Of a stretch of DNA of 64,000 nt, positions 25,745-37,051 are shown in pieces; position 1 is the stretch's first letter, and every line of letters starts with the position of its first letter. The position numbers were made by a program, and so were the translations under genes. The stretch covers positions 1 to 64,000 of the forward strand of contig NZ_VIRF01000088.1 of the NCBI RefSeq assembly GCF_008107685.1. Direction: 5' to 3'. Below the pieces are notes generated by a model. The model ran no database searches, was not told the DNA's origin, and saw nothing but the letters and a program-made list of their open reading frames with translations. The stretch comes from Novosphingobium sp. BW1 (GTDB lineage: Bacteria > Pseudomonadota > Alphaproteobacteria > Sphingomonadales > Sphingomonadaceae).

Positions 25745-26632
25745 ATGACAGCTCGCTGTAAAGTTACGGCTAATTACTTGGATGTGGTTCCGGAACTGCA
25801 TCGCTACTTTGCGAGCGTATTCCTGATCGAGATCGACGTTTCCGATGGTGGGATGGTCGAAGACTTTATGTTCCCGGATTGGGCGACCATGCGTTTCAAT
25901 GCGCAAGGGGTCGTAGGGGGCACCACCCGTTCGGGTGAGGCGCTGCCCGGTTCGCGCTTCGTGGTGTCCGGCGCGCGTTCTCAGGAAGCCTATGTGCGGA
26001 CCGGCAGCGTGCGGCAATGGGGTGTCTTGATCCACCCGCTAGGCTGGGCGCTGCTCGTGGGCAAGCCTGCGCGCGATTACGCCAACCGCCTTGTGGACGG
26101 GATGGCCGATCCTGCCTTCGAACGGTTTCGTCCCCTGGCCGACAGGCTCGCATCGGATGCGTTCGATCCGAAGGGCGAACTGTGCCGGATCACTGAATTC
26201 TTCATGGGGCTGGAGCCGATCGACGACCCGGCCGCAAGCACCATTGCAGCGGCTTACGAGGCGATCCTGGATCCTGAGGTGTGCAGCGTGGAGGACCTTG
26301 CCGAACGGGCCGGTGTCGCGCGCCGCACGTTGGAGCGGCTGTGCCAGCGCGCCTTCGGTTTTCCGCCCAAGCTCCTGCTGCGCCGCCAGCGCTTCCTGCG
26401 CAGTCTTGCGCATTTTGCTGCCGACCCTTCGCTAAAATGGATCGAGGCGCTCGATCCGGGCTACTGCGACCAAGCCCAGTTCGTGCGCGACTTTCGCGAG
26501 TTCATGGGCATGACGCCTTCCGAATACAGCCATCGTTCCAAGCCTTTCGTCGATGCCGTGCTCAAGGAGCGGGCGCGCTACATGGTGGAGCAAGTCGGCC
26601 CACGCGGCGCCACGCGTTCGCTGGTCGCCTGA
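25745..26632 (+). CDS. AraC-family transcriptional regulator
   Basis: A 295-residue regulator. The C-terminal domain shows SVEDLAERAGVARRTLERLC (first helix-turn-helix) and GYCDQAQFVRDFREFMGMTP plus SEYSHRSKPF (second), the standard AraC/XylS pattern. The N-terminal half (MRFNAQGVVGGTTRSGEALP, WGVLIHPLGWALLVG) resembles the DUF6597-like sensor region of regulators in this group rather than a cupin. The region before the ATG is unusually AT-rich (TTTTAACCCTTGTAAC), as is often seen at autoregulated promoters. It sits between rplT and pheS, which are adjacent in many bacteria, so it appears inserted. Target unknown. Confidence 0.85.
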   Translation: MTARCKVTANYLDVVPELHRYFASVFLIEIDVSDGGMVEDFMFPDWATMRFNAQGVVGGTTRSGEALPGSRFVVSGARSQEAYVRTGSVRQWGVLIHPLGWALLVGKPARDYANRLVDGMADPAFERFRPLADRLASDAFDPKGELCRITEFFMGLEPIDDPAASTIAAAYEAILDPEVCSVEDLAERAGVARRTLERLCQRAFGFPPKLLLRRQRFLRSLAHFAADPSLKWIEALDPGYCDQAQFVRDFREFMGMTPSEYSHRSKPFVDAVLKERARYMVEQVGPRGATRSLVA

Positions 26633-26694
26633 TCGGCGGGCGCTCCATCGTTGCGCTTCGCCGGAGAGGCTCCTAAAGGACCCCGCTCAGGACA

Positions 26695-27819
26695 TTGACC
26701 AAAGAACAGGCAGAACTCGACGTGGACTACGCAGCAACAGGCCAGGACGCCCTTTCGCGCATCGAAGGGGCCGGGGATCTCGATACGCTGGAAGCCCTGC
26801 GCGTCGAGTTCCTGGGAAAGCAGGGCTCGATCTCGGGCCTGCTTAAGACCCTGGGCAAGATGACCCCGGACGAGCGCAAGGAAGAGGGCCCCAAGATTCA
26901 CGCCCTGCGCGAGAGCGTGACGGCTGCCATCGCCACGCGCAAGGACGCACTCGAGAGCGCCGCGCTTGAAGCGCGCCTCGCCGCCGAGACGATCGACCTC
27001 TCGCTTCCCGCGCCCGAAACCCCGCGTGGGTCCGTCCACCCGATCTCGCAGGTCATGGACGAACTGGCCGAAGTCTTCGCAGACCTGGGCTTTGCCGTCG
27101 CGACTGGTCCCGAGATCGAGGACGACTGGCACAACTTCACCGCGCTCAATATGCCCGAGACGCACCCCGCGCGCGCGATGCACGATACTTTCTACTTCCC
27201 CGACCGGGACGAGAAGGGCCGCGAGATGCTGCTGCGCACGCACACCTCGCCCGTGCAGATCCGCTCGATGATCGAGAATGGCGCGCCGATCCGTATTATC
27301 GCGCCGGGCCGCGTCTACCGCTCGGACAGCGACGCAACACACACGCCGATGTTCCATCAGGTTGAAGGTCTGGTCATCGACAAGGGCATTCACCTTGGTC
27401 ATCTCAAGTGGACGCTGGAGACCTTCCTCAAGGCCTACTTCGAGCGTGACGACATCGTCCTGCGCCTTCGCCCCAGCTACTTCCCCTTCACCGAACCTTC
27501 GGTGGAAGTGGACGTGGGCTACAGCCAGGAGAACGGACGCCGCGTGGTTGGTGGCTCGGGCGATGCGCCGGGCCACGCCTGGATGGAAGTGCTCGGCTCG
27601 GGTATGGTCAATCGCCGCGTCATCGAAGCGGCCGGGCTCGACCCCGACGAATGGCAGGGCTTTGCCTTTGGCACCGGCGTCGACCGCCTCGCCATGCTCA
27701 AGTACGGCATGGATGACCTGCGGGCCTTCTTCGATGGCGATGTGCGCTGGCTTTCGCATTACGGTTTTTCCGCCATGGACGTGCCGACCCTCTCGGGTGG
27801 CGTCGGCACCCCGGCCTGA
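26695..27819 (+). CDS. pheS: Phenylalanyl-tRNA synthetase, alpha subunit
   Basis: A 374-residue class II synthetase subunit; with pheT it forms the alpha2beta2 enzyme charging tRNA-Phe. The N-terminal coiled coil runs to about residue 95. Motif 2 is visible in [20 protein letters not shown] and motif 3 in [31 protein letters not shown] binds substrate. The start is uncertain: a TTG at 26695 has AGGA only two bases away, and a GTG at 26722 fits the shorter N-terminus of relatives but lacks a ribosome site. pheT starts 23 bases after its stop. Confidence 0.95.
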   Translation: MTKEQAELDVDYAATGQDALSRIEGAGDLDTLEALRVEFLGKQGSISGLLKTLGKMTPDERKEEGPKIHALRESVTAAIATRKDALESAALEARLAAETIDLSLPAPETPRGSVHPISQVMDELAEVFADLGFAVATGPEIEDDWHNFTALNMPETHPARAMHDTFYFPDRDEKGREMLLRTHTSPVQIRSMIENGAPIRIIAPGRVYRSDSDATHTPMFHQVEGLVIDKGIHLGHLKWTLETFLKAYFERDDIVLRLRPSYFPFTEPSVEVDVGYSQENGRRVVGGSGDAPGHAWMEVLGSGMVNRRVIEAAGLDPDEWQGFAFGTGVDRLAMLKYGMDDLRAFFDGDVRWLSHYGFSAMDVPTLSGGVGTPA

Positions 27820-27842
27820 GCGGAAAAAGAGGACTAGATACG

Positions 27843-30254
27843 ATGAAATTCTCGCTTTCCTGGCTCAAGCAGTACCTTGAGACCGACGCCGGCATCGAGG
27901 ATGTCGCCGCCACCCTCAACCGCATCGGCATTGAGGTCGAGGGCATCGAGGATCCGGCCGAGAAGCTTGCCGGCTTCCGCGTTGCCAAGGTCCTGACCGC
28001 GGCCAAGCACCCGGATGCGGACAAGCTGCAGGTCCTCTCGGTCGACACGGGCGAAGGGGATCCGCTGCAGGTCGTGTGCGGCGCGCCCAATGCGCGCGCA
28101 GGGATGCTGGGCGTGCTCGGCCTTCCCGGCGCCAGCGTACCGGCCAATGGCATGGTGCTAAAGAAGTCGGCCATCCGCGGCGTCGAATCGAACGGCATGA
28201 TGTGCTCGGTGCGCGAGCTGGAACTGGGCGATGCGCATGAAGGCATCATCGAGCTTCCCGAGGATGCGCCGGTGGGCATGGCCTTTGCCGAGTACCACGG
28301 CGCCGATCCGGTCATCGACGTCTCGATCACGCCCAACCGTCCCGACTGCATGGGTGTCTACGGCATCGCGCGCGACCTCGCCGCAGCCGGTCTCGGGACG
28401 CTCAAGGCCATCGAGGCCGACGAAGTGGCTGGCACCTTTCCTTGCCCTGTCGAGATTCGCATCGAGGACGCCGAGGGTTGCCCGGCATATCTTGGCCGCG
28501 TCATCAAGGGCGTCAAGAACGGCCCTTCGCCGCAGTGGCTGCAGGACTGTCTCAAGGCCGCGGGTCAGCGCCCGATCTCCGCGCTCGTTGATGCCACCAA
28601 TTTCGTGATGCTGGCCTATGGCCGCCCGGCCCACGCCTATGACCTCGCGAGGCTGACCGGGGTGGTCACCGCGCGCCGCGCCGCCGAGGGCGAGAAGGCC
28701 ACCGCGCTGAACGAGAAGGAATACACCCTCGATTCCAGCATGACCGTGATCGCCGACGAAGCCGGTGTGCACGATATTGCGGGCATCATGGGCGGCGCGC
28801 ACTCGGGCTGCGAGGAGGCGACCACTGACGTTCTCCTCGAGATCGCCTACTTCGATCCGCAGCGCATCGCGCTTACGGGCCGTGCGCTCAACCTGACCTC
28901 GGACGCACGTGCGCGCTTCGAGCGTGGCATCGATCCGGCCTTCCTCGACACCGGCCTCCATATCCTGACCCAGCTGATCCAGTCGCTGTGTGGCGGCGAG
29001 GTTTCCGAGGTCGTACGCGTGGGCGCTGCGCCCGCAACCCCCAAGATTATCCACTTCGACCCGGCGCTCACTGCTGATCTCGGCGGTGTGGTCATCGCGC
29101 CCGAGCAGCAGCAGGCGATCCTGGAAAGTCTCGGGTTTTCGATCGTTGCCGAAGAGTCGGGACACGACAAGGGCTGGGCCGTTACCGTGCCGGGCTGGCG
29201 CCCGGACGTCGATGGTGCCCCCGACATCGTCGAGGAAGTCGTGCGCATCTTCGGCCTTGATAACATCGAGAGCGTGGCCCTGCCGCGCGCCGATGGCGTT
29301 GCCCTTCCCACCGCGACCCCGGCGCAGCAGCTGGAGCGCCGGGTGCGCCGCGCTGCGGCTGCGCGCGGTCTCAACGAGGCGGTGACCTGGTCGTTCCTGC
29401 CGCAGGCAGAAGCCGAGGCCTTTGCGGGCGAGGCGCAGCTGTGGGTGCTGGCCAACCCGATCAGCGAAGATCTCAAGGCCATGCGCCCCTCGCTGCTGCC
29501 CGGCCTCATCTCGGCTGTCAAGCGCAATCTGGATCGTGGATCTTCCTCGCTGCGCCTGTTCGAGCTGGGCCGCCGGTACCTGCGCGGCAAGGGCGGGGCG
29601 AGCGATGAGAAGATGACGCTGGGCGTCGTGCTTGCGGGCGACAAGACCCCGCGTGGCTGGGCCACCGGGAAGGCCGTCGCCTTCGACGCTTACGACGCCA
29701 AGGCCGAAGCCATGGCGCTGCTCGCCGAAGCGGGCGCTCCGGCCGAGAAGCTGCAGATCATGGGCCAGGCAGGCCCTCAGTTCCACCCCGGCCAGTCGGC
29801 AACCCTGCGCCTGGGGCCCAAAAACGTGCTCGCGCGCTTTGGCATGCTGCATCCGGCCCTTGCCAAGCAATTCGATATCGCGGGTAGCGTGGTTCTCGTC
29901 GAGATCTTCCTCGATGCGATCCCGGGCAAGAAGGGCGCGGCAAGCTTTACCCGCACCTCCTACACCCCGCCCGCGCTTCAGTCGGTGACGCGCGACTTCG
30001 CTTTCCTTGTCCCCGCCGAGCTTCCCGCCGCCGACTTGGTGCGCATGGTGCAGGGCGCAGACAAAGCGAACATCGTTGCTGCCCGCCTGTTCGACGATTT
30101 CCGCGGCCAGGGCGTGCCCGAAGGCCAGAAGTCGCTCGCTCTTGAAGTCACGCTCCAGCCGCTTGAAAAGAGCTACAAGGAGGCCGATCTCAAGGCGATC
30201 AGCGAGAAGTTGACGCAGGCCGCCGCCAAGCTCGGAGCCACGCTGCGCGGCTGA
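27843..30254 (+). CDS. pheT: Phenylalanyl-tRNA synthetase, beta subunit
   Basis: An 803-residue subunit with the full bacterial domain order: N-terminal sequence MKFSLSWLKQYLETDA, a tRNA-binding OB fold (about 40-150, DADKLQVLSVDTGEGDPLQV), the B3/B4 editing domain (about 210-380), B5 (about 400-480), the catalytic-like core and a C-terminal FDX-ACB anticodon-binding domain (SVTRDFAFLVPAELPAADLV). ITPNRPDCMGVYGIARD is a conserved editing segment. It is coupled to pheS. Length is normal. Confidence 0.96.
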   Translation: MKFSLSWLKQYLETDAGIEDVAATLNRIGIEVEGIEDPAEKLAGFRVAKVLTAAKHPDADKLQVLSVDTGEGDPLQVVCGAPNARAGMLGVLGLPGASVPANGMVLKKSAIRGVESNGMMCSVRELELGDAHEGIIELPEDAPVGMAFAEYHGADPVIDVSITPNRPDCMGVYGIARDLAAAGLGTLKAIEADEVAGTFPCPVEIRIEDAEGCPAYLGRVIKGVKNGPSPQWLQDCLKAAGQRPISALVDATNFVMLAYGRPAHAYDLARLTGVVTARRAAEGEKATALNEKEYTLDSSMTVIADEAGVHDIAGIMGGAHSGCEEATTDVLLEIAYFDPQRIALTGRALNLTSDARARFERGIDPAFLDTGLHILTQLIQSLCGGEVSEVVRVGAAPATPKIIHFDPALTADLGGVVIAPEQQQAILESLGFSIVAEESGHDKGWAVTVPGWRPDVDGAPDIVEEVVRIFGLDNIESVALPRADGVALPTATPAQQLERRVRRAAAARGLNEAVTWSFLPQAEAEAFAGEAQLWVLANPISEDLKAMRPSLLPGLISAVKRNLDRGSSSLRLFELGRRYLRGKGGASDEKMTLGVVLAGDKTPRGWATGKAVAFDAYDAKAEAMALLAEAGAPAEKLQIMGQAGPQFHPGQSATLRLGPKNVLARFGMLHPALAKQFDIAGSVVLVEIFLDAIPGKKGAASFTRTSYTPPALQSVTRDFAFLVPAELPAADLVRMVQGADKANIVAARLFDDFRGQGVPEGQKSLALEVTLQPLEKSYKEADLKAISEKLTQAAAKLGATLRG

Positions 30255-30291
30255 CGCGCGGCGAGGCAACGAACGGACAGGAGACGCACGC

Positions 30292-31182
30292 GTGTCGGAC
30301 AGCGAACTGGTCACTATCCGCTCCGGGGACCTGACGGCCCGGATCAACCCGCTGGGAGCCGAGCTCTGGTCCCTCGTCGATGGCGAGGGCCGTGAGTTCA
30401 TGACCGACGGCAATCCGGAATTCTGGGGCGGCCACGCGCCGATCCTGTTCCCGATTGTCGGGGGGCTCAACAACGGGCGCTATCGCCTGAACGGCACCGA
30501 ATACGAATTGCCGCGCCACGGCTTTGCCCGGCACAGCGAATTCGAGGTGCTGATCGCCGAGGAGGAACGCGTGATGTTCAGCCTCGGGGCGAGCGAGGCG
30601 ACCCGCGCGGTCTACCCCTTCGAGTTCAAGCTCAACGTCAACTTCCGGCTCATCGAAAAGAAGCTGGTGATTGGTGCGGGTGTGCAGAACTGCGGCGAGG
30701 TGCCGATGCCTTTCAGCATCGGTTTCCACCCGGCGTTCGCCTGGCCGCTCCCTGGCGCGGGCGCCAAGGAAGACCACAAGATCGTCTTCTCCGAGGACGA
30801 GCCGCACCGCATCCGCCGTCTCGATCCCGACACCGGCCTGCTGCTCGCAGACCGCAAGCACTCGCCGATCAAGGGCAATTCCTTCGTGCCGCGCGCCGAA
30901 TTGTTCGAGGCCGACGCACTGATCTGGGACAAGCTCAACAGCCGCGTGGTCAAGTTCGGTCCGACCAACGGCCCGCGCATTGCGATCAAGAGCCCAGCAC
31001 TCCCCATGCTCGGCATCTGGCAGAAGCCCGGCGCGGACTTCCTGTGCATCGAACCCTGGCAGGGGATTGCCGACCCGGTCGGCTTTGAAGGCGATTTTCG
31101 CGAGAAACCGGGCGTGGTCTCGGTGCCGGCGGGTCAGACGCGGTTCTTCGAATTGCACATCGCGGTTCTCGACGCGGGCTGA
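30292..31182 (+). CDS. Aldose 1-epimerase-family protein (LacX-like)
   Basis: A 296-residue mutarotase-fold protein. LNPLG-type start (ARINPLGAELWSLVD), GGHAPILFPIVGGLNNGRYR, PRHGFARHSEFEV and GFHPAFAWPLPGAG mark the family; the two histidines and a late glutamate (CIEPWQGIAD) would act in the reaction. It interconverts the alpha and beta anomers of a free or phosphorylated hexose. Translation starts with GTG at 30292, preceded by GGAGAC. It follows pheT by 37 bases and may be cotranscribed. Substrate not assigned. Confidence 0.85.
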   Translation: MSDSELVTIRSGDLTARINPLGAELWSLVDGEGREFMTDGNPEFWGGHAPILFPIVGGLNNGRYRLNGTEYELPRHGFARHSEFEVLIAEEERVMFSLGASEATRAVYPFEFKLNVNFRLIEKKLVIGAGVQNCGEVPMPFSIGFHPAFAWPLPGAGAKEDHKIVFSEDEPHRIRRLDPDTGLLLADRKHSPIKGNSFVPRAELFEADALIWDKLNSRVVKFGPTNGPRIAIKSPALPMLGIWQKPGADFLCIEPWQGIADPVGFEGDFREKPGVVSVPAGQTRFFELHIAVLDAG

Positions 31183-31299
31183 TGCGTTGCGCGCGGGAGT
31201 GCTTTTCCGCGCGCGATGAGGTACTTGGGGGGCACGGCCTCTTGAATTGGCGGGCCGCCTGACGAATTTTAGCGCCCCATACGTCCCAAGGAGATCCCC

Positions 31300-32052
31300 A
31301 TGAAGACTGCCCTCGTTACCGGAGCAACCTCGGGGATTGGCGCGGACACGGCGCGGGCGCTGGTCAAGGCGGGGTGGCGCGTGGTGGCGACGGGCCGCCG
31401 CGCCGACCGTCTGGCCGATCTGGTCAAGGAACTGGGCGCAGACAACGTCCATGCCTGTGCCTTCGATGTCTGCGATGAGGCCGCGCGCGACGAGGCGCTG
31501 GCGCTGCTGCCCGCCGATTTCGGCCAGATCGATTGCCTCGTGAATAACGCCGGTCTCGCGCTGGGTACCAGCCCGGCGCAGGAGAGCGACCTCGCGCAGT
31601 GGAAGACCATGATCGACACCAACGTCACCGCGCTGGTCTCGCTCACCCACAAGCTTCTGCCGATGTTGATCGCGCGCAAGGGAGTGATCGTGAACCTGGC
31701 CTCGGTTGCGGCGACCTATCCCTACACCGGGGGCAACGTCTACGGCGGGACCAAGGCTTTCGTGCGCCAGTTCTCGCTGGGCCTGCGCTCGGACCTTGCA
31801 GGCACGGGCGTTCGCGTCACCTCGATCGAGCCGGGCATGGTGGAGACTGAGTTCACCGTCGTACGGACCGGCGGCAACCAGCAGGCCTCGGACGATCTCT
31901 ACCAGGGCGCGAACCCGATGACGGGCGCGGACATTGCCGAGACGATCCTGTGGGTCGCGAGCCTGCCTGCGCACCTCAACATCAACACGCTCGAACTGAT
32001 GCCCGTCAGTCAGTCCTTCGCGGGCTTCAAGGTCGCGCGGGAAGAGGGCTGA
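31300..32052 (+). CDS. Short-chain dehydrogenase/reductase (YdfG-like)
   Basis: A 250-residue classical SDR. The cofactor motif TGATSGIG is at residues 7-14, the structural NNAG motif lies near residue 85, and the catalytic Ser-Tyr-Lys set is in VNLASVAATYPYT and VYGGTKAF. The segment IEPGMVETEFTVVRTGG and the closing LNINTLELMPVSQSFAG match the YdfG group, which reduces malonic semialdehyde or oxidises 3-hydroxy acids and serine. The ribosome site AAGGAG precedes the ATG. It stands between the epimerase and prfC genes, all on the plus strand. Substrate not assigned. Confidence 0.88.
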   Translation: MKTALVTGATSGIGADTARALVKAGWRVVATGRRADRLADLVKELGADNVHACAFDVCDEAARDEALALLPADFGQIDCLVNNAGLALGTSPAQESDLAQWKTMIDTNVTALVSLTHKLLPMLIARKGVIVNLASVAATYPYTGGNVYGGTKAFVRQFSLGLRSDLAGTGVRVTSIEPGMVETEFTVVRTGGNQQASDDLYQGANPMTGADIAETILWVASLPAHLNINTLELMPVSQSFAGFKVAREEG

Positions 32053-32147
32053 TCCGCCCCAGCTTTTGAGCGGGCGGGAGCCTCTCGCCCGCTTTCTTGG
32101 CTGTCCCGGCGTTGCGATACCCGAACAGGGCGCGTAAAGGCCCGCCC

Positions 32148-33686
<1,539 letters not shown>

Positions 33687-33793
33687 GGGCGGAACTCAAG
33701 CCCTTCCCGAGGCTTGCTTAAAGAGAGGTCTTGCAAGCGGGCGTGCTGTTCCTGGCTTGCCAAGGCCTGTCTGATGCCGGGAAGGGAGCCTTC

Positions 33794-34495
33794 GTGCCGC
33801 TCACGTTTGCCAGCTATAACATCCACAAGGCTGTCGGTCTCGACCGTCGGCGCGACCACGAGCGGATCCTGCGAATTTTGCTGGAAGTCGATGCTGACAT
33901 TGTCGCGCTGCAAGAGGTGGACCGCCGTTTCGGGCGGCGCATGGCCGCGCTTCCGCTCGATGCCATTCACGCCGCGACCGACTATACGCCGGTTCCGCTT
34001 TCGATGAAGCCCGACAGCCTGGGCTGGCACGGCAATGCGCTGTTGGTGCGCAAGGGGATCGAACTGCTGGAGGCCGCGCCGGTCGACTTGCCCGTGCTGG
34101 AGCCGCGCGGCGCAGTGCGCGCCGATCTTGCGGTGGAAGGGCGCAGGGTGCGCGTGGTCGGCATGCACCTTGATCTTTCGGGGTTGCGCCGGCGCCAGCA
34201 GGTGCGCCGCGTACTCCATCACATCGCGCAGTGCCGCGAGAAATGTCCAACTGTATTGCTCGGAGATTTCAACGAGTGGTCGCAGAAGGGCTGTTTTCGC
34301 GAGTTCGGTCATGATTGGCGGGTGTTGGCACCTGGCCGGAGTTTTCCCTCCCGCAGGCCGATAGCTCAGTTGGATCGCATCATTATATCCGAAGGGTGGG
34401 AACTTCGTGGAACAAATGTCCATCGCAGTGCGCTTACCGCGATAGGATCTGACCATCTGCCTGTATTTGCTGCGCTTGACTTGCCTAAAATTTAG
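33794..34495 (+). CDS. Endonuclease/exonuclease/phosphatase-family protein
   Basis: A 233-residue protein with the EEP fold. FASYNIHKAVGLDRRRDHER, ALQEVDRR, LLGDFNEW and GSDHLPVFAALDL are the metal-binding and catalytic motifs of the DNase I / sphingomyelinase-like superfamily. No signal peptide or membrane span is present, so it is likely cytoplasmic. The GTG start at 33794 follows GGGAG by five bases; a TTG at 33731 would add a Cys/Leu-rich stretch with no support. It follows prfC by about 107 bases. Whether it acts on DNA, lipid or a phosphoester metabolite is not predictable. Some such proteins sit beside cardiolipin synthase, which is not seen here. Confidence 0.8.
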   Translation: MPLTFASYNIHKAVGLDRRRDHERILRILLEVDADIVALQEVDRRFGRRMAALPLDAIHAATDYTPVPLSMKPDSLGWHGNALLVRKGIELLEAAPVDLPVLEPRGAVRADLAVEGRRVRVVGMHLDLSGLRRRQQVRRVLHHIAQCREKCPTVLLGDFNEWSQKGCFREFGHDWRVLAPGRSFPSRRPIAQLDRIIISEGWELRGTNVHRSALTAIGSDHLPVFAALDLPKI

Positions 34496-34579
34496 GCAGC
34501 TGCACAGGAATCGGGCTTTGCGCCAGTCGAAAATAGCGTTGCCGGTGCGTTAAGCGGCGTAAATCTCCGAATAGGTGAT

Positions 34580-34596
34580 TTGGCATAGAACTTGCT
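34580..34596 (+). promoter_or_regulatory. Sigma-54 (RpoN) promoter of glnK-amtB
   Basis: TTGGCATAGAACTTGCT matches the -24/-12 consensus TGGCAC-N5-TTGCW with one change and has exactly ten bases between the invariant GG and GC. It lies about 50 bases before the glnK start. This is the expected control of ammonium transport by NtrC under nitrogen limitation. Possible NtrC half-sites (TGCAC at 34501 and GGTGC near 34543) are weak. Confidence 0.75.
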
Positions 34597-34598
34597 GA

Positions 34599-34982
<384 letters not shown>

Positions 34983-34996
34983 GGAGGCTAACCAAC

Positions 34997-36316
34997 ATGA
35001 ACCGCACGATTCTCGGCGGCGCAGGCGCTCTTACCGCGTCGCTGTTCGCTGCTATGCCCGCCTTCGCGCAGGAAGCTGCCGTGGCAGCGCCTGTGCCCAA
35101 TCCCGGCAACAACGCCTGGATGATGACCTCGACGGTCCTCGTCCTGCTCATGATCCTGCCGGGCCTGGCCCTGTTCTACGGCGGCCTTACCCGTTCCAAG
35201 AACATGCTCTCGACCATGACCCAGGTTGGTGCCGCGGCCGCGCTCGCGATGCTCATCTGGGTGATCTACGGCTACTCGACCGCGTTCGGTCCGGAAGGCA
35301 ACGCCTTCTTCAGCTGGGGCAACCTGTTCCTGTCGGCGACCACGCCCGACAGCACTGCGGCCACGTTCTCGGACGAGGTCATCAGCGAATACGTCTTCAT
35401 CAGCTTCCAGATGACCTTCGCAGCGATCACCGCCGCGCTGGTATTCGGTGCGACCGTTGAGCGCATGAAGTTCTCGGCGGCCATGGTCTTTGTGGCCGTG
35501 TGGCTGACGATCGTCTACTTCCCGATCGCGCACATGGTCTGGTGGGATGGCGGACTGCTGTTCGACAGGGGCGCACTCGACTTTGCGGGCGGTACCGTGG
35601 TCCACATCAACGCAGGCGTCTCGGCGCTTGTTGCGTGCATCATTCTGGGCAAGCGCAAGGGCTATCCCAGCGAACCGATGCCCCCGCACTCGCTGACGCT
35701 GACCATGGTCGGCACTGGCCTTCTGTGGGTGGGCTGGTTCGGCTTTAACGCTGGTTCCGAGCTCGAAGCTGATGGCACCGCAGGCCTTGCCATGATCAAT
35801 ACTTTCGTTGCAACCGCATCGGCGGGCCTGTTCTGGATGCTTGCCGAGCGTCTGGCCGGGCACAAGGGTTCGGCCCTGGGCTTCTGCTCGGGTATCATCG
35901 CGGGTCTTGTTGCGGTGACCCCGGCAGCCGGGAACTCGGGCCCGTTCGGTGCCATTGTGCTGGGCGCGATTGCCTCGATTATCTGCTTCTTCATGGTCTC
36001 GAAGGTGAAGCCGGCGCTTGGCTACGACGACTCGCTCGACGCTTTCGGCATCCACGGCGTGGGCGGCATCATCGGCGCCATCGGTACCGGCTTCGTCTAC
36101 CAGCCGAGCCTGGGTGGCCCCGGTGACGGTTCGACTGCGATGATGGCCCAGGTCATCATCCAGATCGAAGCTGTCCTGATCTCGCTCGTCTGGGCGGGTG
36201 TGGGCACCGTTATCGCCATCTTCGTCGCCAAGCTGGTCACCGGCCTGCGCGTCAGCGAAGAGGTGGAGCACGAAGGTCTCGACATCGGCGAGCACGGCGA
36301 GCGCGCCTACAACTGA
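34997..36316 (+). CDS. amtB: Ammonium transporter AmtB
   Basis: A 439-residue channel. A cleavable-looking leader (residues 1-22, FAAMPAFAQEA) precedes eleven membrane spans. ALFYGGLTRSKNMLSTM, the first pore histidine in TVVHINAGVSALVA and the second in AFGIHGVGGIIGAIGTG match the Amt/Mep/Rh twin-histidine pore. It carries ammonium across the inner membrane. The ATG at 34997 follows AGGAGG by seven bases; an earlier in-frame ATG-less extension was not used. A terminator lies downstream, so glnK-amtB is a closed two-gene unit. Confidence 0.95.
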   Translation: MNRTILGGAGALTASLFAAMPAFAQEAAVAAPVPNPGNNAWMMTSTVLVLLMILPGLALFYGGLTRSKNMLSTMTQVGAAAALAMLIWVIYGYSTAFGPEGNAFFSWGNLFLSATTPDSTAATFSDEVISEYVFISFQMTFAAITAALVFGATVERMKFSAAMVFVAVWLTIVYFPIAHMVWWDGGLLFDRGALDFAGGTVVHINAGVSALVACIILGKRKGYPSEPMPPHSLTLTMVGTGLLWVGWFGFNAGSELEADGTAGLAMINTFVATASAGLFWMLAERLAGHKGSALGFCSGIIAGLVAVTPAAGNSGPFGAIVLGAIASIICFFMVSKVKPALGYDDSLDAFGIHGVGGIIGAIGTGFVYQPSLGGPGDGSTAMMAQVIIQIEAVLISLVWAGVGTVIAIFVAKLVTGLRVSEEVEHEGLDIGEHGERAYN

Positions 36317-36392
36317 TCTTACCGAATTGGCTGCGGCGGCGCAGGCCGTCGCCGCAGCCTCACTATGTTCCTCCTGCGAACACAACCTTTCC

Positions 36393-36423
36393 GGGCCGGA
36401 CGCGTATGCGCCGGCCCTTTTTT
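36393..36423 (+). terminator. Intrinsic terminator after glnK-amtB
   Basis: GGGCCGG pairs with CCGGCCC around an 11-base loop and six Ts follow. It separates the nitrogen unit from the second P-II gene downstream. Confidence 0.85.
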
Positions 36424-36520
36424 CATCTGGTTTTCCGAGAATTCAGCGTGGATTGACGCATGTTGTGCAGTCCCTAAGCTGCCCTGATCGGGCCAAGGCC
36501 AAGCAGGATGGGGAACTGCC

Positions 36521-36859
36521 ATGAAATTCGTGACCGCCGTGATCAAACCGCTCAAGTTCACTGAAGTGAAAGCCGCGCTCGACAAGGCCGGGGTGTCCGG
36601 TCTCACGGTTTCCGAGGTGAGCGGGGTCGGGCGTCAGAAGGGGCAGACGGAAGTCTACCGCGGGGCCGAGTACACCTCGAACATGCTGCCCAAGGTCAAG
36701 CTGGAGATTGCGGTGTCGGATGCGTTTGCCGACACGGTTATCGGCGTCTTGCGGGAGGCGGCGAGCACGGGTGAGATCGGCGACGGCAAGGTCTTTGTGT
36801 TCGACCTCGCCGAAGTGCTGCGTGTGCGCACGGGCGAGCAGGGCGATCTCGCGCTCTGA
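36521..36859 (+). CDS. Second P-II nitrogen regulatory protein
   Basis: A 112-residue P-II paralogue about two thirds identical by eye to the first copy. The uridylylation site Tyr51 is kept in GQTEVYRGAEYTS, and GDGKVFVFDLAEVLRVRTGE closes the fold. It lies beyond the amtB terminator, so it has its own promoter; no sigma-54 site was found in the 95 bases upstream. It is not followed by glnA (as glnB usually is) or by amtB, so whether it is a GlnB or GlnK functional type stays open. Confidence 0.92.
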   Translation: MKFVTAVIKPLKFTEVKAALDKAGVSGLTVSEVSGVGRQKGQTEVYRGAEYTSNMLPKVKLEIAVSDAFADTVIGVLREAASTGEIGDGKVFVFDLAEVLRVRTGEQGDLAL

Positions 36860-37051
36860 GCTGCCGTCAGGTTTCAGGAAGGCGGACAGTCACAAGGATG
36901 ATGCCCGAGTGCCACAGCCCTCAGGCTCTCCGAACTGTCTAGCCACCGTCCGAGCGCTCCCTCGGTGTCAGGAGGCGAGGGAGTCGATTCTAGGGGGCAA
37001 GGAGCGATCGCCCCTTGAAGTTGCTTTCTGAGAATCCCTGGACGAACTCCG

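Noticed and set aside
28158-30473. A 771-codon minus-strand frame opposite pheT
   Set aside because: Antisense shadow of pheT; no start context or motif, and the plus-strand gene is unambiguous.
34361-34380. A tRNA-like 5' sequence (GATAGCTCAGTTGGAT)
   Set aside because: It lies inside the endonuclease-fold coding sequence, and the matching acceptor and T arms are not present, so it is a chance match.
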